DNA of 64,000 bases from Leptolyngbya sp. NIES-3755. Lineage in GTDB: Bacteria; Cyanobacteriota; Cyanobacteriia; Leptolyngbyales; Leptolyngbyaceae. The notes under the pieces were generated by a model, which saw only the letters and a program-made list of their open reading frames with translations, was not told the DNA's origin and did no database searches. The translations under genes were made by a program, and so were the position numbers. Positions 9,991 through 19,265 of the stretch are shown here, piece by piece (positions within the stretch are counted from its first letter, which is position 1; each line of letters starts with the position of its first letter). The DNA lies in the NCBI GenBank assembly GCA_001548435.1, contig AP017308.1, positions 1,373,030 to 1,437,029 on the forward strand, written 5' to 3'.

Positions 9991-10788
9991 ATGGTCAGCG
10001 AAAATCAATATCCCACGACTCAAACCAGCAATCCTCAACAATCGATGTCTACGCCTCAATCTGAGTATCGTCCGACATCCAGCAGCTCTCAGCCTGAATC
10101 AAGCTATCAATCTGGCTCGAACTATCCGCCTGGAGCAAACTATCAACCCCAATCGAACTACCAGCCCGAAGTCAAGTCGGATAGTTCCTCTAACTCAGCA
10201 CTCACCAGAGCATTAGTCGGTGGACTGATTGGAGCCTCGATCGGACTGTTAGCCGGTAAGAAGCTGACTCAAGGATTTAACCGGGCATCCAAAGGATTTG
10301 GTAAAGCACTAGGCACGATCGGGGAAGGATTGGGAACGACCGCAAAAGGCATCGGAGAAGCGGCACAAAGCATCGGTGACGGTGTGAGTTATGCCGTTGT
10401 GGGTGGCACATCAGATGTCGCACAGAGTGTCTCTCAAGGAGTTCAACAAGTCGCATCCAGCACCGCAAGCGCAATTCAGCAAACAGGGGAAGCGATCAGC
10501 CAAGGAACCCAACAAGCTGCTTCTAAGACTGCAAGCGCAGTTGATCAAACTGGAAAAGCAACCAGCCAAACCATCAATGATGTGGCTTCGGCTGCACAGT
10601 CTTCGACCGCAGGAACCGGACAATCGATGATGGATCAAGGAATGCCTGCAAAATCGCTTGAGACGGATATCGATTCGATGCAGCCTTCGGAGATGGAAGT
10701 AGAAACATCCTACGGTTATTCGAGCAGCGAAGAAGTCGCCGTCGATCCGGTTACTAACTTCTACGAAACTTTTGAGCGGACGGACTGA
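9991..10788 (+). CDS. Glycine-zipper protein, YtxH-like
   Basis: I choose the ATG at 9991 because TTAGGAGACACATC gives it a strong ribosome-binding site; the open frame begins at 9934. The 265-residue protein has a Ser/Gln/Tyr-rich disordered head with repeated units of the type SNYQP, a short glycine-zipper membrane segment (ALVGGLIGASIGLLAGKK, about residues 70-87), then Gly/Ala/Ser/Thr repeats predicted to be amphipathic helices, e.g. repeated ASxTASA-Q-TG-A-SQ. This resembles YtxH/Apolipophorin-like stress proteins of unknown function. The next gene encodes a shorter protein with the same plan, which points to duplication. Confidence 0.6.
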   Translation: MVSENQYPTTQTSNPQQSMSTPQSEYRPTSSSSQPESSYQSGSNYPPGANYQPQSNYQPEVKSDSSSNSALTRALVGGLIGASIGLLAGKKLTQGFNRASKGFGKALGTIGEGLGTTAKGIGEAAQSIGDGVSYAVVGGTSDVAQSVSQGVQQVASSTASAIQQTGEAISQGTQQAASKTASAVDQTGKATSQTINDVASAAQSSTAGTGQSMMDQGMPAKSLETDIDSMQPSEMEVETSYGYSSSEEVAVDPVTNFYETFERTD

Positions 10789-10827
10789 CTCAACGAGTCA
10801 AGCGAACAAATAAGGAGACGTGCGATC

Positions 10828-11403
10828 GTGGAGAATAGCAATCAGTTCTCAACAACAGAAACGCCACCGGTGAATGGTTCGAGCTATTCATCGGTGGGCG
10901 ATCCGGGAAATGGAAATGGCTTTTCTAAGATTTTGGTTGGCGCATCGATCGGGGCGCTTTTGGGCGGTCTGGTCGCGTCGCTTTTGACCCCAGAAACGAC
11001 AACGCGATTTAATCAAACCATTCGCAATGTTGGGGGAACCGTAAAAACGACGGCTGACAGTTTTAATGAAGCGGTTCAGCAGCTTGGTACTGCGGTGAAC
11101 AGTGTGGCTGACAACATTGATGGCTCGACCAAAGATGTCAATGAGGCGGTTAATAGTGTAACCACGAATGTTAGTGATACGGTAAGAAGTACAGTGAGTA
11201 CGGTTCGACAAACGGCAGAAGGAGTCAATGCAACGGTGAAAACCGTGGCAAATGCGGTGAATGTGGTAAAAGCGATCGCGAATGAGGTTCAACAACCTCC
11301 GACTCAGCGCATCGTGAATCTGCCAGCCGCTGTTCCGCCACCGGATAAGTCGAATGGTGAAACTCTGTATAAATTAGTCCCAGTAAATCAAGAGCCGCAA
11401 TAG
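10828..11403 (+). CDS. YtxH-like glycine-zipper protein
   Basis: The GTG start at 10828 follows AAGGAG by about 10 bases. The 191-residue product has a short polar head, a glycine-zipper hydrophobic segment (ILVGASIGALLGGLVASLLT, about residues 32-51) followed by PETTTRFNQTI, the part most like YtxH, and then long Val/Thr/Asn heptad-like repeats suggesting an amphipathic helix or coiled coil. It lies 39 bases after its paralogue-like neighbour and is closed by a strong terminator, so the two form a short operon. Role unknown; a general stress or membrane-associated role is only a guess. Confidence 0.6.
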   Translation: MENSNQFSTTETPPVNGSSYSSVGDPGNGNGFSKILVGASIGALLGGLVASLLTPETTTRFNQTIRNVGGTVKTTADSFNEAVQQLGTAVNSVADNIDGSTKDVNEAVNSVTTNVSDTVRSTVSTVRQTAEGVNATVKTVANAVNVVKAIANEVQQPPTQRIVNLPAAVPPPDKSNGETLYKLVPVNQEPQ

Positions 11404-11426
11404 TTCACTGAGCCATTAACCAAAAT

Positions 11427-11474
11427 AAAAGAGCAACTGAGTCAGAAATTCATCCTGCTCCGTTGCTCTTTTTT
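11427..11474 (+). terminator. Rho-independent terminator
   Basis: The inverted arms AAGAGCAAC and GTTGCTCTT are followed by a run of T (TTTTTT). It sits 24 bases after the YtxH-like gene and ends that operon. Confidence 0.85.
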
Positions 11475-11484
11475 GGTGTAATTA

Positions 11485-11592
11485 ATGTGGCATAGGGGCT
11501 ATATTTCCACGCTCAAGAAGCAGGGATTCAACGTATTGGATGCACTCAAGCAAGTGTTCTTAGGTAATCCGACTATCCCTCAGCCTGAGTAG
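11485..11592 (+). pseudogene. C-terminal remnant of an IS66-type transposase
   Basis: A 35-codon frame reads MWHRGYISTLKKQGFN and then VLDALKQVFLGNP before the stop. This matches the closing segment that I know from IS66-family TnpC proteins of cyanobacteria (RGYxSTxxKQG then LxxVFxGxP). Nothing of the rest of the transposase is visible, because the stretch begins right after the previous terminator. It is therefore a 3' scar of a lost insertion sequence. The family call rests on pattern memory alone. Confidence 0.5.
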
Positions 11593-11740
11593 TTACCGAA
11601 ATTTTATCCATGATTTCTTGAAACCTGAGTGGATCTTGCTTGCGGTTTATTCTCCTGAAAAATTAATGTATCAAATTTGCATAATTTTCCTTCTTTCTAC
11701 TGATACTTAAATGTAAGCCCCAAGTTTCACCTGTAGATTG

Positions 11741-13257
11741 ATGAATTCCGTCGAAAACTGTCGCTCTCGCCCAAGCCGGGGTGGCGTAACCCAATGTCGA
11801 AAATTCCAATATCTGTCCGCAGTGTCAATTCTGCTATTTGGAACATTTGGACAAACCACAGTTGCAAATTCTACTCCCACAGTTGATTTAACCGTTCCTA
11901 TAGAATCAAGCCTAGAGCAAGCCAGCCGCAAGATGAGTTCAGAGAAAGTTCCAGCGATCTTATCTCAACCATCTTCGCCTGAGAGTTTAGCCACCGTCCG
12001 AATGCGGTGGAGCCATCAAAATTCTAGCGCTGCTTTACTCGCTCAGAAGCCAGAGCCATCTCCGTCAATTGCTCAATCCGCTCCCGAAACGGCACAACTC
12101 AGTCCAGTCACACCTGGAACACCAGAGCCACCGAAAGTTTCTCCGATCCAGCCTTCTGTGACTCCTGCAACTCAATCGTTGACAGTTGAGCAGTACTACT
12201 ATGACTGGTCAGACGAACTAGGCAACAGAGGCTCACAATACATTGCACCCATCACCTTTACCTACCAGAAAGGCAACGTTGATCTGGGAATTCGGACTGC
12301 ATACATTAACTCGGTATTTCATGGAGTGTTTCTGCTCGATGGCGTGAAAATTGGCGATCGTAAAGGCTCTGTCTCTACGCTGAGCGATACATCTGTCAGT
12401 CTTTCTTACACGTTGGGACAATCCCGCATTCCGATTCGGTTCAATCTTGATGCGAATGTCCCAACTGGACAAGCAACTCTCTTCGGGAATCAAAAGAATG
12501 CCATCATGGATGGTGCATTGGTGCAGCAAACTCGCTTTGGTGAGGGTTGGAACTTTGCACCTGGAATCAGTGTTTCCTACCCGATTAGCCCAAAGGATGT
12601 ACTGGGCTTGGGGGTGAGTCACATTATGCGCGGCAAGTTCGATCCAAATGGAGATGTTAGCAATGATGTGATCAATCCGGGTAATGAAACGGTTGCAACA
12701 TTGCAGTACCAACATAGAGATCGCAATTGGTTGCTGATTGGTGGATTGATTTACACGCATTACGGAACCACGAGGCGCGACGGTCAGGATTACTATCGAA
12801 GTGGCGATCGCTTAGATGCGAATGCGACACTCGTTTTCTCGCCGTTTCAGGGGCATCGGGTTCAACTCAGTGGACGCTACTTTACGCAAGCTCGTAATGA
12901 TGTAGTGAATTTCTTCACGGGTGATTTTGCTAAAGAGTCGGCAAATAGCAATGGTCGATCTATCTTAGTTTCGATTGGGGGATTGCAACCGATCGTCAAC
13001 AGCGCGGAACTTTGCATTTATTGGCAGATTGGCTGCATGTGAATGCAAACAGCTATGACCGGATCAATGACCTATTTAATGCTGGACGCAGTAAGTTTAG
13101 CGTTGGTTTGGGTTACGACTATGCGTTATCTCGTAGTCTAAGTGCCGGTATTCAAGCAAAGTACTTTCATCTGTTGGATAAAGCAACACCGATTACCCAA
13201 CAAGATGTGCGATCGAATGGGATCAATCTTTTTGCAACCTTCAATTACTTCTTCTAG
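11741..13257 (+). pseudogene. Outer-membrane beta-barrel protein, interrupted by a frameshift
   Basis: The reading frame from ATG 11741 gives about 433 residues and stops at 13042. It has a signal-like segment, a Pro/Gln-rich linker, then alternating barrel strands from about residue 150 (LTVEQYYYDWSDELGNRG onward). The end of this frame (AELCIYWQIGCM) is unlike a barrel. In the -1 frame the barrel continues from about 13006 (GTLHLLADWLHVNANSYDR) to 13257, and ends in FNYFF, a proper C-terminal aromatic insertion signal. A run of five G at 12977-12981 lies close to the break. The full product would be about 505 residues. It could be a real mutation or a sequence error. The lipase gene follows after 9 bases. 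Confidence 0.7.
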
Positions 13258-13266
13258 GAGGCGCTG

Positions 13267-15057
13267 ATGAGAAATAAAGGCATGATTGCTTGTATGATTG
13301 CGGTTTCCTCTATTTTTGGGGCAGAGATTGCTTCTTCAAAGCCGATCGAGGAAGTGTGTCGCTCTCAAAACCGTAAATGCGATTCAATTTTATATACATC
13401 CAAGCTGATCTTCCCCACTTACGAAACAGATGAAACGAAAGCTCGTGAAGATCTTCAGAAGTTGGGATGGCAACCAGACGAGACATTTCTTCGAGAGGCT
13501 AAGTCTTTTCCAGTGGTTGACGATCAGGGAAAAGAAAGTGCTACTTCAATTGACGCACAAGCAATTATCAGCAAACGAGTTGTTGATGGAAAAACTTATT
13601 ATCTTTTTTCCTTTAGAGGAACAGAGAAGACAAAGCCGGGTGATCTAACGGCTGACGCTAATGGAACACAAACAGAATTTCTTGGGGATGCCAAAGTTCA
13701 CAGAGGCTTTTTGGACTACACCAAATCAGTTTACAACGATCAAAAAGTTCGAGAATACGTCGGCGAAATTGCTCAAAAGCAAATTAACGGACAGCCCTAT
13801 GAAGTGATTGTAACGGGTCATAGTTTAGGAGGAGCCGCTGCTGAGGTATTCTCAGCGATTCTACAAACTGCCGCAAGTGTTCCTCAAGACAAGATTCAAA
13901 ACATTGTCTTTGGCGCTCCTTCTGTGGGAAACAAAGCCTTCACAGATCGCTACCTTGGTCGCACCATTAAAGCAGAAATTGATCTAGACCCAGTTCCTGG
14001 AGCAACTAAATTTGCAAATAATATTCCAAGTTGGTTGCTTGGTGGTGCATACAATCATGACTTTGGTGAGCTTGTAACGCTTCAAGCAACACAGCAAACT
14101 CGCGACAAGTATGCGGCTTATGATGAACAAATCAAGCAGTTAGAAAAGGACCGGGATAGCCTTGCATTCTGGGAGATCTTTAAAAGAAGAGAAATTGAAG
14201 GCAGGGTTGATAGACTTCGCCTTGAGAAGACCTTGTTGCTGATCGATGCACACATGGATTACACATCCAGTATTGAGAACATCTACGCACTGATCCAGAT
14301 AGCAGCACTTGAACGTGCGAATCAAATGACTGTACTTAACAATTGCATTACGTCAGTCAATACAACTCACATCGGTAGTGCTTCCTGTTTTGTTAGTCGT
14401 CAACCCATCCAGAACTTAATTTTTGATCAACAAAACGCCGCAGTAAATGCACGACCTCAATCGATTCAACAGCAAAGTCAGTACACAGATGGTCAAATCG
14501 TTCGCGCTCCGTTGGACATCAGCTTAACCTGGAATCAAAATACGCTGCTTGATTTAGATTCTCACTTAGTGACACCGAACAATGAACACATCTACTTTTC
14601 TCAGCGTGGTGCACTTGATCAAGCTCCGAATGCGTTTCTGTATCGGGATAGCATTCCTGATGGTGGTCTTCGTGGGGCTGAACAAACTCGAATAACTCGA
14701 TTTCAGAATGGGGAGTACCGCTTTTATGTCTATAACTACAGTGATTCTGTGGGAAGTAATGCAGCTAGAGTAGCAGGTCCCAATGGTCTTTCTAACTCTG
14801 GCGCAACTGTGCAAATCTATGAAGGTGGTGCATCGCTCACGAATATTCCAAATGATCCCAACACCTTTGATTTGAATAATCCAAACGTTCAGCGAGTTGG
14901 TAATCCTTATCCAGGTGATAGCACCTTTAGTGTTCCAACGAACCAACCTGGGAATACTTGGTTTGTGTTCAGGCTCGACACCCGCACCGGAATTCTTCAA
15001 AGAGTGAATCGTTTAGGCAATTCTCCAAACTCGTCGTCGGTTCCCAACGTGCGCTGA
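13267..15057 (+). CDS. Secreted class 3 lipase-like protein
   Basis: The ATG follows AGGAGG by 5 bases. The 596-residue protein starts with a signal peptide (about residues 1-25). The lipase class 3 fold is shown by FSFRGTEKT (oxyanion region), the nucleophile elbow VTGHSLGGAAAE with Ser186, the region VFGAPSVGNKAF, an Asp in IDLDPVPGA and a His in AYNHDFGEL. A coiled helical region follows (about residues 280-340), and the C-terminal 200 residues form a beta-rich domain (ISLTWNQNTLLDLDSHLVTP) like the DUF2135/YfaP-type domains of exported proteins. Expected activity is hydrolysis of acyl esters outside the cytoplasm. It is probably in one operon with the barrel protein. Confidence 0.8.
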   Translation: MRNKGMIACMIAVSSIFGAEIASSKPIEEVCRSQNRKCDSILYTSKLIFPTYETDETKAREDLQKLGWQPDETFLREAKSFPVVDDQGKESATSIDAQAIISKRVVDGKTYYLFSFRGTEKTKPGDLTADANGTQTEFLGDAKVHRGFLDYTKSVYNDQKVREYVGEIAQKQINGQPYEVIVTGHSLGGAAAEVFSAILQTAASVPQDKIQNIVFGAPSVGNKAFTDRYLGRTIKAEIDLDPVPGATKFANNIPSWLLGGAYNHDFGELVTLQATQQTRDKYAAYDEQIKQLEKDRDSLAFWEIFKRREIEGRVDRLRLEKTLLLIDAHMDYTSSIENIYALIQIAALERANQMTVLNNCITSVNTTHIGSASCFVSRQPIQNLIFDQQNAAVNARPQSIQQQSQYTDGQIVRAPLDISLTWNQNTLLDLDSHLVTPNNEHIYFSQRGALDQAPNAFLYRDSIPDGGLRGAEQTRITRFQNGEYRFYVYNYSDSVGSNAARVAGPNGLSNSGATVQIYEGGASLTNIPNDPNTFDLNNPNVQRVGNPYPGDSTFSVPTNQPGNTWFVFRLDTRTGILQRVNRLGNSPNSSSVPNVR

Positions 15058-15101
15058 CTGACCACACATCATAGTTTGTCCACCTTATCTTCCTAATCAT
15101 C

Positions 15102-15590
15102 ATGAAAGAACAACTCCTTGCTTTTGCTGTTCTTGGCTCGATCGCTTTCCCCCAACTTCACGCTGATCGAGCGATCGCAGCCCCAGAAGTATACAAAGTT
15201 GAACTGCGCGAAATTGCCAGACCCGCCGACAATGACTCTTTTGCCGCAAGCATGGGATTTGCTAGAGATCGAGGGCGTTCTGAATGGGCAGTCGTCACTG
15301 TAACCGACGGTAAGACTGTCACCATTCGTCATGCCACGCGCATCGAAAACATGATTGGCATGAGCCGTTGGTTTGACCACAAAGTAACCGCAATTCGGAT
15401 GTGTAACGGAGAATCCTTCGACACGAACGACACAAAGAAGGATTGCACCATCACCAAAGGCAATACTGTAAGATTACCAGCAGGAAAAGCGGTCAATGAT
15501 GTCTCCTTCGACTTCAAATATACCGAAGGCGGAATCGGCTACACTCGCAATGTTCAGATTTCGCCAGAGATGAAGCCAGAAGGAAAATAG
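15102..15590 (+). CDS. Small exported protein of unknown function
   Basis: The 162-residue protein has a signal peptide ending near ADRAIA-AP (about residue 27). The mature part is beta-rich, with two cysteines (RMCNGES and KKDCTITKG) that could form a disulfide, and no motif I recognise. It lies 44 bases after the lipase gene on the same strand and may be part of that secreted-protein cluster. Confidence 0.6.
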   Translation: MKEQLLAFAVLGSIAFPQLHADRAIAAPEVYKVELREIARPADNDSFAASMGFARDRGRSEWAVVTVTDGKTVTIRHATRIENMIGMSRWFDHKVTAIRMCNGESFDTNDTKKDCTITKGNTVRLPAGKAVNDVSFDFKYTEGGIGYTRNVQISPEMKPEGK

Positions 15591-15856
15591 TAGAAATGTG
15601 CGATCGTTTCTCAATTGAGGGCAAGCGATCGCATGAATTTGCTCTTGTTATTAACAATACTTCGGACAGATTTAAGCAGAAACTACCCCGTGAGAGTGCA
15701 AGGACTCATAGTTGGGATGAGATTTAGCTAAAGAACGAATGGTTTCCTTGTAGAGTCCCTCTAAAAACTGTCTGCTGTACTGTATTAAAGTCAGTAAGAT
15801 TATGCCAGAAGTAAAAATCTATGTAAAATAACATATTTTTCTACGTATTCTCAGCT

Positions 15857-16558
15857 ATGATTCAATCCGATGAGCATCTAGATTTCCTACTGAGCAGAGC
15901 ATTGCAACATCCAGCGGCTAGTCTGGATCGGGCTAAAGCGATGCACCGATTATTGCTCAAACTGCAATCCTTGCCTGGAATCTTGCGATCTTCCCATCCA
16001 GACTACCCGTTTGCGCTCAATTCCACCTGGATTTGGTTACACAAAAATATTGAAACGTTTGACATTCGTAGTTCCTGGATGCAGAACGCGAATCTAGAAA
16101 CTGCTCTAGTCAATTGGATTAATAGCTATCTGCGATATCGCATTAGAGACTTAGAAACTGTAAAGAAGCTTGATCACATCAGCATTGATCGGATCAGTGC
16201 AAGTCCAGATCAAAGACATCTCGCGAGTCAGTTAGTCTCACCGACACTAGAGGGACTAGAAGCGACGATCGCACAAGAACACCAGCAAAACCAATTGAAA
16301 GCTTATGTAAAAATGACAGAACTGCTTAAATCAGATCCACAAGGTGTTCTGAAAAGCTGTCATCCTAAAGCGAATCCCAATTGTACCTGCTACGAAATTT
16401 GTCAGCGCTACCTGCTCAAACCTCAGCCTGATACCTATGCTCAAATCGCGCAAGATCTCAATATCAATTACCAAACGCTAGTCGGACACTGGAAACGTAA
16501 TTGTCTCAAAAAACTTCAACAGATGCTGTCTCCTCTCCGATATGAACTAGAGGGATAG
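15857..16558 (+). CDS. Sigma-70-like regulatory protein with cysteine cluster
   Basis: This 233-residue protein looks like the divergent sigma-like regulators of cyanobacteria. The region LVNWINSYLRYRIRDL (about residues 84-99) resembles the end of sigma region 2, and the C-terminal TYAQIAQDLNINYQTLVGHW (about residues 194-213) is a helix-turn-helix of region 4 type, followed by the basic end RNCLKKLQQM. Between them lies a cysteine cluster, CHPKANPNCTCYEIC (C-x7-C-x-C-x3-C), which might bind zinc or an iron-sulfur cluster. The gene stands alone. Whether it is a true sigma factor is uncertain. Confidence 0.55.
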   Translation: MIQSDEHLDFLLSRALQHPAASLDRAKAMHRLLLKLQSLPGILRSSHPDYPFALNSTWIWLHKNIETFDIRSSWMQNANLETALVNWINSYLRYRIRDLETVKKLDHISIDRISASPDQRHLASQLVSPTLEGLEATIAQEHQQNQLKAYVKMTELLKSDPQGVLKSCHPKANPNCTCYEICQRYLLKPQPDTYAQIAQDLNINYQTLVGHWKRNCLKKLQQMLSPLRYELEG

Positions 16559-16574
16559 AAACTTTTCATTCATG

Positions 16575-16626
16575 AAAAACGCCTCCAGTCGATGCGGTGG
16601 CTTCGCCTAGCTCCATCGGCTGGAGG
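16575..16626 (-). terminator. Terminator for the minus-strand subtilase operon
   Basis: Arms CCTCCAGTCGATG (16582-16594) and CATCGGCTGGAGG (16614-16626) pair with one G-T mismatch around a 19-base loop. On the minus strand the hairpin is followed by GTTTTT, so it should end transcripts from the small gene at 16696-16911. Confidence 0.65.
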
Positions 16627-16695
16627 TGTAATCACACTTGAAAACGTCAGCTCATTCCTTCTAAAGAAACTAGCATATTGATTGAATGAGCATCA

Positions 16696-16911
16696 TCACA
16701 GGATCTCAAACTCCTTCACTTCGAGAATTTGCCCAATCATGGCAAAGCTCATAACATCATCGCGGATTTCGCCTTCAACTTTGACTTTGAGACCTGCCTC
16801 TTGAAGTTCTTTGGGAGGATTGTGCAACTCGTAAGACTTGCCATTGTCGGCATCGATCGCCCAAGCTCCGGTTCCAAATCCTTTGCGCTGAATTACACCT
16901 GTGAGAGTCAT
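16696..16911 (-). CDS. Small protein coupled to the subtilase gene
   Basis: The ATG at 16911 overlaps the stop of the subtilase gene in an ATGA and has a CAGGAGA ribosome-binding site inside the end of that gene; longer upstream readings are shadows. The 71-residue product (MTLTGVIQRKGFGTGAWAID... ending VKEFEIL) is predicted to be a small OB-like beta barrel: it has GxGxWAIDADNGKSYELH and KVKVEGEIRDD. I do not know its function. Translational coupling suggests it works with, or is regulated together with, the peptidase. Confidence 0.7.
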   Translation of the reverse strand: MTLTGVIQRKGFGTGAWAIDADNGKSYELHNPPKELQEAGLKVKVEGEIRDDVMSFAMIGQILEVKEFEIL

Positions 16912-18743
16912 ACGGTTCGTTCTCCTGCTTGTAGAGCCAATCGTGCGAGTCCAAAACAGAGGATAGCTTGAATAATCAGATAGGTGCGTCCGAGCAAACC
17001 GCCACCGAGCCACATCAGTTGAGGATCAACGATCGCGCTCATTCCCAGAAAGGCAGTGACTCCGATCGTAGTTCCGATCGCGAACGATCGTCCTTGAGAA
17101 TTTCCTAACAATAACGCAAGCAGAATAAACGGAATCACCACGCTGGCAGAGATCGGATTGAGTGCGCCACTCGCTTGGATTGCGCTACCGAGTTCGGGTA
17201 AGGAGCTTCCCAAAATGCGGAACGGGAATTGTGGCATATCAAATCGGTACAGTCCTTTGAGAAAGAACAGTCCAGAGCTTCCCATCACTAAACCGGATGA
17301 CATTGCCCAACTCCAGTTGAACGGGAAGTAGACTTTCAAGAACCAAGCCAACAGGTAGGAGCCGATCACCATTCCCAGCTTCGGTAACAGTGCAATCACA
17401 CCCCCATCGATCCAGAACACCGGATTGAGATAGCCATTATCACGCAACCAGCGGAAGAAGTCGTTAAACGTAATTTTGCCGTGGAGTGCTAATTTCACTG
17501 CCGCAGACGCATCAAGTTTTCCGGCTCCAAAATGGTTCAATTCATCCGTTTCAACTTTCCGCGCCGATTGGGTCAGCACTGCTAAGACGCGATCGGGTTC
17601 GACTACACCTGCGGCTTTAATTAATGCTGCGACCCCTGCAACGTGAGGAGCCGCCATACTGGTTCCTTGAAACGCTGCAAAGACAGATTCACCTGTTTGC
17701 GGATCGAGTGTGTTTTGCAGAATTCCACCTGCTTCGCCTTCGAGAGTGGAACCACCCGGAGCAGAAATATCGACCCCTGCGCCATAGTTGGAATAGAAAG
17801 CCTTTTCACCAGAAGCATTTAACGCCGCAACCGCGATCGCATGAGGATATCGAGCGGGATAATCGGCGGCATTCTGATCCGAATTTCCTGCTGCTGCGAC
17901 GACGACGACTCCTTTACTGTAGGCGTAATCGATCGCGTCTTTCATCACAGAACTTTCGCCGCCACCGCCCAAACTGAGGTTAATCACATCGGCTTTGTTA
18001 TCGGCTGCAAATCGAATCGCTTCGGCAATATCCGCGACTGTTCCACCTCCGAAAGAACTGAGAACTTTCAGCGGCATAATGTTGGCTTCGTAAGCAATTC
18101 CAGCAACACCGAAATTGTTATTTGTCGATTGTGCGATCGTACCTGCGACGTGAGTTCCATGTCCATTATCATCTGCGGCATCGTCTCGATCGTTGACGAA
18201 ATCGTATCCCGCAACGAAATTGGTTTGCTCCAAGTCAGGAACTTTCGAGACTCCGGTATCAATCACCGCAACCGTTATTCCTCGTCCCTTCGTTTCTACC
18301 CAACTGGATTCGATGTTGATGTTATGCAAATTCCATTGTTTGCTGTACATCGGATCATTGGGAGCTTGAGAGGATAGCTTTGGATCTGAAGTGGAATCGA
18401 CAGGTTTGAATGTTTCACCTTCAGGAATGCGATAGATAAAATCTGGCTCGATCGCTTCGGTGTATCGCTTCACATCCGATTGCTTCAGAGCCTTTAGAAG
18501 CGCCTGATCACCAGGAATAATGTAGAGATGTTCAGCCTGTGAAAATTGGCTATTTAACTTCGGTTGAACATTATATTTTTGTGCGATCGCATCCAGTTGA
18601 GTTTGAATTTCAGCGGGTGCGAGATCGTCACGGAAATCGAGAATAATGCGATCGTAAGTTCCTTGAGCCGCTAAACCGGGAAATTGTACGATCGCCCAAC
18701 TCAATCCCACAAGAACGAGGGCGATGATCAGGAGTTTTCTCAT
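16908..18743 (-). CDS. S8 family subtilisin-like serine peptidase with membrane C-terminus
   Basis: The 611-residue protein begins with a signal peptide or signal anchor (about 1-26). A propeptide-like region follows to about 125. The catalytic triad is visible: Asp in TVAVIDTGVS, His in DNGHGTHVAGT, Ser in GTSMAAPHVAG. It resembles fervidolysin-type subtilases. After the peptidase domain (ends about residue 430) there are several hydrophobic helices (for example GVIALLPKLGMVIGSYLLAW) through to the C-terminus, so the enzyme is probably fixed in a membrane with its active site outside the cytoplasm. This long membrane tail is unusual for the family. Confidence 0.9.
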   Translation of the reverse strand: MRKLLIIALVLVGLSWAIVQFPGLAAQGTYDRIILDFRDDLAPAEIQTQLDAIAQKYNVQPKLNSQFSQAEHLYIIPGDQALLKALKQSDVKRYTEAIEPDFIYRIPEGETFKPVDSTSDPKLSSQAPNDPMYSKQWNLHNINIESSWVETKGRGITVAVIDTGVSKVPDLEQTNFVAGYDFVNDRDDAADDNGHGTHVAGTIAQSTNNNFGVAGIAYEANIMPLKVLSSFGGGTVADIAEAIRFAADNKADVINLSLGGGGESSVMKDAIDYAYSKGVVVVAAAGNSDQNAADYPARYPHAIAVAALNASGEKAFYSNYGAGVDISAPGGSTLEGEAGGILQNTLDPQTGESVFAAFQGTSMAAPHVAGVAALIKAAGVVEPDRVLAVLTQSARKVETDELNHFGAGKLDASAAVKLALHGKITFNDFFRWLRDNGYLNPVFWIDGGVIALLPKLGMVIGSYLLAWFLKVYFPFNWSWAMSSGLVMGSSGLFFLKGLYRFDMPQFPFRILGSSLPELGSAIQASGALNPISASVVIPFILLALLLGNSQGRSFAIGTTIGVTAFLGMSAIVDPQLMWLGGGLLGRTYLIIQAILCFGLARLALQAGERTV

Positions 18744-18851
18744 ATCAAATAAGTTCCTACTTGCACTCTCAAGATAGCCGATACCTCTGTTCTTGTGTGT
18801 TTAGAACGGTGAAGCTATACGATGGGAAATGTTTCTTGAATAGATTCAATT

Positions 18852-19265
18852 ATGATTCATGGGCTGTTGTGGTTGCCATTGTTGGCAGCATTTATTGGAC
18901 TGGCGTATGCGGGGTGGAATGAGTATCAAACGCTCGAAACTTATCGTCGCTGGGCAGAACCGTTTGGACGGGCGAAATTTGATATCTATTCGGTCTTGGG
19001 ACAGAAAGAAGATGTTTTAACGGTTGGAAAGGCAACTCGAAAAGCAGTGACAGAAACAGAATCTTTTTCGTTGAAATCAGTGGAAAATATTCGATTGCTG
19101 GTGAATGATCAATCGGTCGATTTGAATGCGCCTCCGAGTAAAGGGAAAAAGGTCGCGTTGGCGTTTGAATTGAGCGATCGAACGATCGAGGTTCCTTTTA
19201 CCCAAATTGGACTCGCGGCAAAATGGGGTGAAGTATTGACGAAAGACTGGCAGGAAATGAAATGA
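18852..19265 (+). CDS. Membrane-anchored protein of unknown function
   Basis: The 137-residue protein has one N-terminal membrane segment (GLLWLPLLAAFIGLAYAGW) and a soluble beta-rich remainder without a motif known to me. Its last codons overlap the next gene by 4 bases (ATGA), so it is co-translated with the DUF2079 membrane protein, which suggests a shared role in the cytoplasmic membrane. Confidence 0.65.
   Translation: MIHGLLWLPLLAAFIGLAYAGWNEYQTLETYRRWAEPFGRAKFDIYSVLGQKEDVLTVGKATRKAVTETESFSLKSVENIRLLVNDQSVDLNAPPSKGKKVALAFELSDRTIEVPFTQIGLAAKWGEVLTKDWQEMK

Noticed and set aside
12233-12760. Long minus-strand open frame inside the barrel gene
   Set aside because: Antisense to a clear beta-barrel coding frame; composition looks like a shadow.
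15591-15856. Spacer with a weak CTCAT/ATGAG hairpin ahead of the sigma-like gene
   Set aside because: The hairpin is short and without T run or conserved motif; nothing else supports an RNA gene.
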